Assembly (NCBI GenBank): GCA_030628785.1
Contig: DAOVQI010000257.1
Coordinates: forward strand, 1 to 5,371
From: Bacteroidota bacterium
GTDB taxonomy: Bacteria > Bacteroidota > Bacteroidia > Bacteroidales > VadinHA17
Length of the DNA stretch: 5,371 nt
Direction: 5' to 3'
The stretch's first letter is position 1; each line of letters begins with the position of its first letter. This document shows, piece after piece, positions 1 through 5,371 of this stretch. The notes below the pieces were generated by a model, which saw nothing but the letters and a program-made list of their open reading frames with translations, was not told the DNA's origin and searched no databases. The position numbers and the translations under genes were made by a program.

Positions 1-164
1 AAATTTTATTGATATTTCTTTTTAAAAAGTATAACCAAAAGGACATTACTACTCCCTTTGGACGAGGCTTTTTAAAATTTGAATTAATCAAACATATTAT
101 CGTGGTGGGCTTTGTGCCAGCTTGTTTATCTGCTTGAAAATATCTAACCAAAAACACAACCATT
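1..164. other. Gene-free AT-rich leader upstream of the BNR protein gene
   Basis: No coding frame, RNA gene or convincing promoter is visible here. The stretch just before the first gene is A/C-rich (around 141-163), which is typical of translation starts in Bacteroidota, where Shine-Dalgarno motifs are rare. The nearest approach to a TAnnTTTG -7 box is AAAATTTG at 74-81, which lacks the leading T and has no TTTG element at the expected distance of about 20 bases upstream. The end of an upstream gene may lie just outside the window. Confidence 0.4.
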
Positions 165-3100
165 ATGAATCATCGGATGAATAAACAAAAGTTTTTGCTT
201 TTTTTTCTTGTATTGATTTCTTTTTTATTTATCAATAATCAGGGACTAAATGCGCAGAATGTTTTAAAAATGAAATCATCGACAATTGGTGATTTTAAAG
301 CCAGGCATATCGGTCCGGCAATCATGAGTGGCAGGATTTCAGCTATCGATGCTTATAAAAAGGATCCCAGGATTCTTTATGTGGGTGCTGCAAGCGGCGG
401 ATTATGGAAAAGCACCAATGGCGGAACCAAGTTTAAACCTGTTTTTGATAAATATGCCCAATCCATTGGGGCTATAGCGATTGACCAGAATCATCCTGAT
501 ACGGTATGGGTAGGAACGGGTGAACCATGGACCCGAAACAGTGTCTCTATTGGGGATGGGATTTATAAAACCACCAATGGAGGAGAAACCTGGAAAAATA
601 TTGGCCTTGAAAACACCGAAAGGATTGGCCGTATTGTTGTTCACCCGGAAAATTCAGATGTAGTTTATGTGGCAGCTCTTGGCCATTTATGGAATGCCAA
701 TGAAGAACGCGGAGTTTTTAAAACAACAGACGGAGGTAAAACCTGGGAGAAAGTCCTGTATGTGGATGAAAACACCGGTTGTGCCGATATTACAATGGAT
801 CCGGAAGATCCTGACATCTTATATGCAGGCATGTGGGATTTTCGCAGGAAGGCATGGACATTCCGGTCAGGGGGACAAGGTTCCGGATTGTATAAAACCA
901 CAGACGGGGGTAAAAACTGGGAACGGTTAACAAAAGATCTTCCTGGAGGCATCCTTGGAAGAATTGCTGTGGATGTATCCCCAGCCGACCCAAACATAGT
1001 GTATGCTCTTATTGAATCCGACAGTTCTGCACTTTACCGATCAGAGGATAAAGGTGGATCATGGACTAAGGTGAATACCACTATACCTATAAAGGAAAGA
1101 CCTTTCTACTTTTCATATATACTTGCTGATCCGGTGGATACAAACCGGGTGTATAAACCCAGCTTTAATTTAAATGCAAGTGATAATAAAGGAAAAAATT
1201 TCAGGGTTGCATATGTTGCCGGTGGAAACGTTCATCCTGATATGCATGCACTTTGGGTAAGCACGAAGAATAACAACCTGTTGTATCTTGGAACTGATGG
1301 AGGCGTTTATGTTTCACGCGACAGAGGAAGCAGTTGGAATCCATTAAGAAATCTTCCCGTTTCCCAGTTTTATCATGTTGCGGTTGATATGGAAAAACCA
1401 TACAATGTATATGGAGGATTACAGGATAATGGATCATGGTATGGACCATCGGAAAAGCCAGGAGGAATTTACAATGCCGATTGGAAAAGTGTTGGTATGG
1501 GAGATGGATTTTATTTAATTCCTGATCCATTGGATAATAATTTGATTTACTGGCAGTTCCAGGGAGGCCAGTTTTTCAGGTACTTTAAAAATACTAAGGA
1601 AATAAAGTTGATAAAACCCTATAAAGAAAAAGATGTCGAACCCCTTCGGTTTAATTGGAATGCCGGTATTGCATTTAGCCCAACCCGTGATGCTTTGTAT
1701 GTAGGCGCCCAGTATTTGTACCAATCTTTTGATAAGGGAGATAGCTGGAAAAGAATCTCACATGATCTGACAACAAATGATCCGGAAAAGCAAAAACAAT
1801 ATGAAACCGGCGGATTAACACTTGATAATTCTACCGCTGAAAATCATTGCACCATTGTCAGCATTGAAGAATCGCCAAAAGACCCAAAGGTGATCTGGGC
1901 AGGAACAGATGACGGAAATCTCCAGGTTACACTGGATGAAGGAAAGACATGGACAAATGTTGCCGGTAACATTCCGGGTTTACCTGCCAATACATGGTGC
2001 TCATTTATTTACGCAAGTACATTTGAACCAGGCACTGCTTATGTTACATTCGATGGGCACAAGACCGGGGATAAAACGCCCTATGTATTTAAAACCTCTG
2101 ATTTCGGACAAACCTGGAAATCGTTGACTGATGAGAATATTAGCAGTTATTGCCATTGTGTAGTTCAGGATTTTGTAAACCCAGACCTGCTTTTCCTCGG
2201 AACCGAATTTGGACTTTTCGTTTCATTTGATGATGGGCAGTCGTGGGCCCAAATGAAAGGCAAAATTCCAAACGTATCTGTAAGGGAAATTGTGATCCAT
2301 CCAAGGGAGAACGATCTTGTATTGGGTACGCACGGTCGTGGTGTTTTGATTGTTGATGATATTACAGCTCTTAGGCAAATTACTCCTGAGCTACTGGACA
2401 AGGATGTCGCTTTTCTGGAATCGCAACCATATGTTACAGGTCAATTTTTTCTTGGACAAGGATGGAGCGGCGACGATGAATTCATTGGCAGAAATCCCAC
2501 TAATGCTGCAATCATCACATACTACCTGAAAAAGAGACATGTATTTGGCGATATGCACCTCGAGATATACGATTCAGAAGGAAATTTTGTTAAAAAACTA
2601 CCAGCCGGTAAACGAAAAGGAATAAACAGGGTTCCGTGGGTTGTTACGAAAAAACCGCCGAAGGTGCCTTCGTCACCTTCCATTGCCCAATTTGCAATGT
2701 TAGGACCATTTTACGATCCGGGCACATACACAGTAAAGCTGGTCAAGGAAAACGACATTTATGAGGGAAAGATTGATCTGGTACAGGATACTGATACACC
2801 TCATTCGGAAAAAGACCGGGCAATCCAAAGACAAACAGTGAACAAGGGATATGAAATGCTTGAAAATCTTGCTTTTATCGATAAAAAAGCCACTGTTGTA
2901 ATGGAGAAGGCAAGAAAATTGGTTAATTCCGGCTCATTAAAATCTTCAGTAAAGAAGAAACTTACCGCTTTGGCCGATAAGCTGGAGACACTTCACAAGG
3001 AAATGGTAGCTACAAAACTTGGAGGAATTACCGGGGAAGAAAAATTGCGTGAAAAAATTGCATTTATTTATGCAACCAGTATTTTTTATCAGGGCAAACC

Positions 3101-3275
3101 TACAAAATCACAAATTGAAGGCCTGGATCTGTTTGAAAAAGAAGTTGAAAAGATGGATAAAAAAGTAGAGGAAGTTCTGAATACTGATCTAGTTCAGGCG
3201 AATAAGCTGCTTGGTAAAGCCGGTATTGATCCAATCAAAACCATTACAAAAGAAGAGTTTTTAAAAGAGAAATAA
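165..3275 (+). CDS. Secreted BNR/VPS10 (sortilin-like) beta-propeller repeat protein, 1036 aa
   Basis: Seen: residues 1-30 form a signal peptide (basic start, hydrophobic core about 10-23, LNA|QN cleavage site at 30/31). There is no lipobox cysteine, so export to the periplasm or outside is likely. About ten Asp-box/BNR-type motifs (S/T-x-D/N-x-G-x-x-W or close) follow, near residues 83, 136, 187, 245, 292, 384, 521, 589, 644 and 687; three are close copies (GIYKTTNGGETW at 132, GVFKTTDGGKTW at 183, GLYKTTDGGKNW at 241). GTHGRGVLIVDDI (720-732) closes the propeller part. Residues about 780-870 look like an Ig/FlgD-like beta domain, and 880-1036 is Lys/Glu-rich and probably helical. Family knowledge: large proteins of this kind are common in Bacteroidota and are often labelled 'glycosyl hydrolase' or 'VPS10/sortilin', but the substrate is generally unknown and Asp boxes alone do not prove a hydrolase. 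No type IX sorting domain is visible at the C-terminus. Start: ATG at 165 follows an A/C-rich stretch; the in-frame ATG at 177 (Met5) would also give a good signal peptide. Confidence 0.93.
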   Translation: MNHRMNKQKFLLFFLVLISFLFINNQGLNAQNVLKMKSSTIGDFKARHIGPAIMSGRISAIDAYKKDPRILYVGAASGGLWKSTNGGTKFKPVFDKYAQSIGAIAIDQNHPDTVWVGTGEPWTRNSVSIGDGIYKTTNGGETWKNIGLENTERIGRIVVHPENSDVVYVAALGHLWNANEERGVFKTTDGGKTWEKVLYVDENTGCADITMDPEDPDILYAGMWDFRRKAWTFRSGGQGSGLYKTTDGGKNWERLTKDLPGGILGRIAVDVSPADPNIVYALIESDSSALYRSEDKGGSWTKVNTTIPIKERPFYFSYILADPVDTNRVYKPSFNLNASDNKGKNFRVAYVAGGNVHPDMHALWVSTKNNNLLYLGTDGGVYVSRDRGSSWNPLRNLPVSQFYHVAVDMEKPYNVYGGLQDNGSWYGPSEKPGGIYNADWKSVGMGDGFYLIPDPLDNNLIYWQFQGGQFFRYFKNTKEIKLIKPYKEKDVEPLRFNWNAGIAFSPTRDALYVGAQYLYQSFDKGDSWKRISHDLTTNDPEKQKQYETGGLTLDNSTAENHCTIVSIEESPKDPKVIWAGTDDGNLQVTLDEGKTWTNVAGNIPGLPANTWCSFIYASTFEPGTAYVTFDGHKTGDKTPYVFKTSDFGQTWKSLTDENISSYCHCVVQDFVNPDLLFLGTEFGLFVSFDDGQSWAQMKGKIPNVSVREIVIHPRENDLVLGTHGRGVLIVDDITALRQITPELLDKDVAFLESQPYVTGQFFLGQGWSGDDEFIGRNPTNAAIITYYLKKRHVFGDMHLEIYDSEGNFVKKLPAGKRKGINRVPWVVTKKPPKVPSSPSIAQFAMLGPFYDPGTYTVKLVKENDIYEGKIDLVQDTDTPHSEKDRAIQRQTVNKGYEMLENLAFIDKKATVVMEKARKLVNSGSLKSSVKKKLTALADKLETLHKEMVATKLGGITGEEKLREKIAFIYATSIFYQGKPTKSQIEGLDLFEKEVEKMDKKVEEVLNTDLVQANKLLGKAGIDPIKTITKEEFLKEK

Positions 3276-3684
3276 AAGCAGACTTGTAAGCCGGATTCTG
3301 TTTTCTGATCCGTTGTCTGTAAAAGACACTGGACAGGACTTCTATCATTTATCTGGTTCCTGAATCACTCCAGGAATCAAGCGACCTACCCCCCGGCATC
3401 GGACGAGCAGCCCTCAGGCGCCGGTATACATGGTCTTTCAACCCAGGAGATGAACGGCTCCCCCGGTCACCCGGAGGACCGGTGAGCTCTTACCTCACCT
3501 TTTCACCCTTATCCGCCATCCCGAACCCGATAACTATCGGGTTTCGGGAGGCGGACGGTTATTTTCTGCTCCATTACTATACCCTCACGGGTATCTTCCG
3601 GTTAGGAAGCCTGGTGCTCTGTGTTGTCCGGACTTTCCTCTCTCCCATTAATTACAACGGGACAGCGATAGAACGGTCTGCTTT
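3275..3684 (-). ncRNA. rnpB: RNase P RNA (bacterial class A), catalytic RNA for tRNA 5'-end processing
   Basis: This RNA is the catalytic subunit of RNase P, which works with the RnpA protein to remove tRNA 5' leaders. Read on the minus strand, conserved blocks are plain: GAGGAAAGTCCGGAC (3626-3640, P4 5' strand), AAGGGTGAAAAGGTGAGG and GTAAGAGCTCACC (3481-3511, P13 region), GGTAGGTCGCTTGA (about 3377-3390), and ACAGAATCCGGCTTA (3287-3301, P4 3' strand). Helices pair by eye: P1 is a perfect 9 bp (3676-3684 with 3275-3283), P2 is 7 bp (3667-3673 with 3340-3346), P18 TTCCTG/CAGGAA (3371-3376 with 3357-3362), P14 CCGGTC/GACCGG (3477-3482 with 3463-3468), P9 TACCC-GTGA-GGGTA, and a P19-like hairpin at 3314-3328. 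P12 is unusually long (see its own entry). The ends are set from P1, so the mature 3' end may extend a few bases into the T-rich stretch beyond (TTTTATTTCTCTTTT on this strand), which could terminate transcription. The gene converges on the BNR gene, sharing one base of its stop codon. Confidence 0.95.
3512..3555 (-). repeat. Extended P12 hairpin of rnpB containing a Bacteroidota-type CCCGAT/ATCGGG palindrome
   Basis: Within the RNase P RNA, P12 forms a 19-bp hairpin in three blocks: 3512-3517 with 3550-3555 (TCCGCC/GGCGGA), 3519-3525 with 3543-3549 (TCCCGAA/TTCGGGA), and 3526-3531 with 3536-3541 (CCCGAT/ATCGGG). There are single-base bulges at 3518 and 3542 and a 4-base loop. P12 is known to vary in class A RNAs and can be lost or lengthened without loss of activity. 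The tip, CCCGATAACTATCGGG at 3526-3541, resembles short palindromes I recall as abundant in Bacteroidota intergenic DNA. That it is a captured repeat is inference. Confidence 0.6.
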
Positions 3685-3689
3685 AATTA

Positions 3690-3697
3690 CAAAATTA
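3690..3697 (-). promoter_or_regulatory. Bacteroidota -7 promoter box for rnpB
   Basis: On the minus strand this reads TAATTTTG, an exact match to the TAnnTTTG -7 consensus of the Bacteroidota primary sigma factor. Five bases separate it from the first base of P1 at 3684, which fits transcription starting at or next to the mature 5' end. The -33 element (TTTG about 20 bases further up) is not clear; only CGTTC lies near the expected place, around 3714-3718. Confidence 0.65.
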
Positions 3698-3741
3698 CTA
3701 TTTTTTTCGTAGAACGGCTATCCGAGTCGTTTTTTTACAAA

Positions 3742-3774
3742 AGACCCTAAGGATTTTTTAAACCCTTTGGGTCT
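3742..3774. repeat. Hairpin-forming inverted repeat in the rnpB/queA spacer
   Basis: AGACCC (3742-3747) pairs with GGGTCT (3769-3774), and after a T-T mismatch AAGG (3749-3752) pairs with CCTT (3764-3767), leaving an AT-rich loop ATTTTTTAAAC. The symmetric AGACCC...GGGTCT form with an A/T loop resembles dispersed palindromes of Bacteroidota genomes (recalled, not searched). It lies upstream of both divergent genes, so it is not an obvious terminator for either. It has no T tract on its 3' side in either orientation. Confidence 0.45.
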
Positions 3775-3781
3775 CGACATG

Positions 3782-3823
3782 TCCCGCAGGGATGCCCGCC
3801 CGACCGAAGTCATTCAGGCAGGC
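3782..3823. repeat. GC-rich pair of imperfect palindromes (REP-like)
   Basis: Two adjacent inverted repeats stand out from the AT-rich surroundings. TCCC-GCA-GGGA occupies 3782-3792. GCCCGCCCGA at 3794-3803 pairs with TCAGGCAGGC at 3814-3823 (8 of 10 pairs, two C-A mismatches, 10-base loop). The GCCCGCC/GGCAGGC theme resembles REP-like intergenic repeats that I recall from Bacteroidota, here apparently degraded. No function can be assigned. Confidence 0.4.
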
Positions 3824-3845
3824 CTGTGGCATAACCCGAACTGAA

Positions 3846-3891
3846 GAGGTTGTGTGAAAATTTATTTGGAAATACGTTTTTACACAGCCTC
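3846..3891. mobile_element. 46-bp MITE-like hairpin element with 15-bp terminal inverted repeats and a possible TGAA target duplication
   Basis: The left end GAGGTTGTGTGAAAA (3846-3860) and right end TTTTTACACAGCCTC (3877-3891) are inverted copies matching at 13 of 15 positions. Both differences become G-U wobbles in plus-strand RNA, giving a continuous 15-bp stem. Inside, TATT/AATA (3863-3866 with 3871-3874) adds more pairing, so nearly the whole unit is one hairpin. The flanking bases are TGAA on both sides (3842-3845 and 3892-3895), as a 4-bp target duplication would leave. The ends resemble the GAGGxTGTxTxAAAA terminal repeats I recall from IS1182-type elements, so this could be two insertion-sequence ends with the transposase lost. 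It could instead be a non-mobile RNA or DNA hairpin. Confidence 0.45.
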
Positions 3892-3936
3892 TGAAGTCGG
3901 AGTACGAGTAACCCTGTCGGGGTTTTATGAATTTGT

Positions 3937-3944
3937 TAATTTTG
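3937..3944 (+). promoter_or_regulatory. Candidate -7 promoter box for the queA-like gene
   Basis: TAATTTTG is an exact match to TAnnTTTG. It ends 22 bases before the GTG start, giving a predicted 5' leader of only about 15-18 bases with no Shine-Dalgarno motif. The expected -33 position falls in the GTCGGGGTT region, where no TTTG is seen, so the match is only half a promoter. Such AT-rich boxes also arise by chance. Confidence 0.45.
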
Positions 3945-3966
3945 CCGTAAAATAGTGTAAAATATT

Positions 3967-5214
3967 GTGAAAGATAATTATAAAAATAGAACTAAGGCTT
4001 CATACCAGAATATCTCAGTTAAAAACTATTCCTATAACCTTCCTCCTGTAAGAATAGCGAAATACCCGCTGGATAAACGGGATGAATCCAAACTTCTTAT
4101 ATTAAAAAACGGAAGCGTCAAAGAAGACCTTTTTAAGAACATCGACGAATATATTAATCGCGGAAGTTGTTTGGTTTTTAATAATTCAAAAGTAATACAA
4201 GCAAGGATATTGTTTCAGAAACCTACCGGTGCCAGAATTGAGATTTTCTGTCTTGAACCGGTAGAACCCAATGATTATATGCTTGCGTTTCAGCAAAAAC
4301 AGAAAGTTGTCTGGAGATGTATCATCGGTAATCAAAAAAAATGGAAAAGTGATTCTTTACAACGACCGTTCAAATTTGAGGGCAATAAATATGTCCTTAG
4401 GGCAACAAAAAAAATAACATCAAATGGTTCACCATTGATCGAATTCAAATGGAATGCTACGGGACTATCGTTTAGTGAAGTATTAGAATCAACAGGACTC
4501 ACCCCTATCCCACCCTATCTAAACAGGAAGGCCGTAGCTTTGGATAAAGACCGTTATCAAACAGTCTATTCCCGGCACAAGGGATCGGTTGCTGCCCCGA
4601 CAGCCGGTCTTCATTTTACTGATAGTGTTTTTAACAAAATAGCAAGAAAAAACATTAGTAAGGTCGAACTGACACTGCATGTAGGCATTGGGACATTCCA
4701 GCCTATAAAATCCAATATAGTTACGGATCATGAAATGCATACAGAGCATTTCTATTTTGATAAAACAGGGATTGAACATATCTTAGAAAACCTGAACCAA
4801 ATCATTGCAGTGGGCACAACCTCTATGAGGTCGCTTGAAAGTATTTATTGGTTAGGTGTCAAAATAAACCGTGGTATCATACAGAAACCTGAAGACCTTT
4901 CAATTTCGCAGTGGGATGGGTATCACCTGTCCGATGATTTATCCACGAAGGAATCGTTGAACACTGTTCTTGATTTTATGAAAGATAAAAGAACCGAAAA
5001 CCTGAATGCTTCAACCCGGATCATGCTTGTGCCCGGATATTCTTTCAAATTGGTTAATGGTTTGATCACCAATTTTCATATGCCACGCAGCTCTTTGCTT
5101 CTATTGGTTTCAGCCTTTATTGGAGAAGATTGGAGAAAAGTATATGATTTTGCTCTTGAGAATAACTTCAGGTTTCTAAGTTATGGTGACAGTTCGATTT
5201 TCTTTCCGGAATAA
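3967..5214 (+). CDS. queA: S-adenosylmethionine:tRNA ribosyltransferase-isomerase, QueA family (long Bacteroidota form, 415 aa)
   Basis: QueA moves the ribosyl part of S-adenosylmethionine onto preQ1 at the tRNA wobble position (tRNAs with GUN anticodons) and isomerises it to epoxyqueuosine, in the cytoplasm. Family blocks seen in order: YPLDKRDESKLL (33-44), VFNNSKVIQARI (70-81), TGARIEIF (87-94), IPPYLNR (181-187), RYQTVYS (196-202), GSVAAPTAGLHFT (206-218), LTLHVGIGTFQPIK (235-248), HEMHTEHF (255-262), AVGTTSMRSLES (281-292), PGYSFKLVNGLITNFHMP (356-373), FLSYGDS (403-409). Between SLES and PGY lie 63 residues, against about 22 in E. coli QueA (356 aa), which explains most of the extra length. 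There is also a 16-residue polar N-terminal extension. Start: GTG at 3967 is the only common start codon between the in-frame stop at 3958 and the first family block; no Shine-Dalgarno is present. Family membership is certain. Because this is a divergent long form that may coexist with a standard QueA, identical activity is inferred. Confidence 0.88.
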   Translation: MKDNYKNRTKASYQNISVKNYSYNLPPVRIAKYPLDKRDESKLLILKNGSVKEDLFKNIDEYINRGSCLVFNNSKVIQARILFQKPTGARIEIFCLEPVEPNDYMLAFQQKQKVVWRCIIGNQKKWKSDSLQRPFKFEGNKYVLRATKKITSNGSPLIEFKWNATGLSFSEVLESTGLTPIPPYLNRKAVALDKDRYQTVYSRHKGSVAAPTAGLHFTDSVFNKIARKNISKVELTLHVGIGTFQPIKSNIVTDHEMHTEHFYFDKTGIEHILENLNQIIAVGTTSMRSLESIYWLGVKINRGIIQKPEDLSISQWDGYHLSDDLSTKESLNTVLDFMKDKRTENLNASTRIMLVPGYSFKLVNGLITNFHMPRSSLLLLVSAFIGEDWRKVYDFALENNFRFLSYGDSSIFFPE

Positions 5215-5371
5215 GATGATTTATTATGAAATTCCTTTCGTCGAATGGCATTATTTTCCGGGTAATTAATTCTTATTCGCATATAGAGGCGAAGGTGGTA
5301 ATAGCAGAATCAGTAACAGGAGGCAAAGAAGGTAATGTTGTAAAATTGTTAAATTACTCGCTTCGCTCATG
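5215..5371. other. Downstream flank of the queA-like gene, no recognised gene
   Basis: A plus-strand frame opens with ATG at 5226 and stays open for 48 codons to the window end (MKFLSSNGIIFRVINSYSHI..., ending ...VVKLLNYSLRS). It starts 11 bases after the queA-like stop. I recognise no family, and the AT-rich tail resembles ordinary intergenic text, so chance is likely. On the other strand a 34-residue frame (5370 back to 5266) encodes a leucine-rich run, also probably accidental. No strong terminator follows queA; only a 5-bp TTCGC/GCGAA stem (5276-5293) without a T tract. Confidence 0.3.

Noticed and set aside
35..61. CCAAAAGG / CCCTTTGG inverted repeat, possible terminator of an upstream gene
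   Set aside because: There is one A-C mismatch, an 11-base loop and no T tract directly after it; the upstream gene is not in the window.
402..2401. Several 60-110-codon frames on the opposite strand or in other frames within the BNR gene
   Set aside because: They are shadows of a 1036-codon gene with clear repeat motifs, and none shows a recognisable domain.
3482..3712. A 76-codon plus-strand open frame
   Set aside because: It lies antisense to most of the 5' two-thirds of the RNase P RNA gene, and its sequence is fully explained by conserved rnpB helices.
3742..3924. Possible CRISPR array, because several hairpins lie close together
   Set aside because: The hairpins differ in sequence and spacing; there are no direct repeats with regular spacers and no cas gene.
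3910..3926. AACCC-TGTCG-GGGTT followed by TTAT, terminator-like
   Set aside because: The stem is only 5 bp with a very short T tract, and no plus-strand gene lies just upstream for it to terminate.
4519..4779. An 86-codon minus-strand frame inside the queA-like gene
   Set aside because: The plus-strand frame encodes unmistakable QueA blocks across the same bases.
5276..5293. TTCGC / GCGAA stem after queA, possible terminator
   Set aside because: It is 5 bp with an 8-base loop and no T run, and it is further than usual from the stop.
5266..5370. Minus-strand 34-residue leucine-rich frame resembling a signal peptide
   Set aside because: It is very short, starts one base from the window edge, and the hydrophobic run arises from simple AT-rich text; there is no other support.

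Overview
The window looks like chromosomal DNA of a Bacteroidota species. The support is an AT-rich sequence, no Shine-Dalgarno motif before either large gene, two exact matches to the Bacteroidota -7 promoter box (TAnnTTTG), a large secreted BNR/sortilin-like protein, and short GC-rich palindromes of the kind scattered through genomes of this phylum. I cannot name a genus.

Layout. Positions 1-164 are a gene-free AT-rich leader. Positions 165-3275 (+) encode a 1036-residue secreted protein with about ten BNR/VPS10-type Asp-box repeats and a helical C-terminal tail. Its stop codon touches the last base pair of a gene on the opposite strand: 3275-3684 (-) is the RNase P RNA gene (rnpB), recognised from its conserved core blocks and from helices P1, P2, P3, P4, P8, P9, P12, P13, P14, P18 and P19, which can be paired by eye. 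Its P12 helix is lengthened by a CCCGAT/ATCGGG palindrome that resembles a dispersed Bacteroidota repeat. Positions 3685-3966 hold no gene but are dense in inverted repeats, including a 46-bp MITE-like hairpin flanked by a possible TGAA target duplication. Each end of this spacer carries a TAnnTTTG box, one driving rnpB leftwards and one driving the next gene rightwards. Positions 3967-5214 (+) encode a 415-residue QueA-type S-adenosylmethionine:tRNA ribosyltransferase-isomerase of a long form with an insertion near the C-terminus. Positions 5215-5371 hold no gene I can recognise, only a weak open frame running off the end.

How the parts relate. rnpB (tRNA 5'-end processing) and the queA-like gene (queuosine modification of the tRNA wobble base) both serve tRNA maturation and are divergently transcribed from one spacer. 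The shared theme may be chance. The BNR protein has no evident functional link; it converges on rnpB with no spacer and no visible terminator between them. I see no CRISPR array, phage gene, transposase or clear new multi-gene system. The unusual content is the repeat-rich rnpB/queA spacer, the repeat-like P12 and the long-form QueA.
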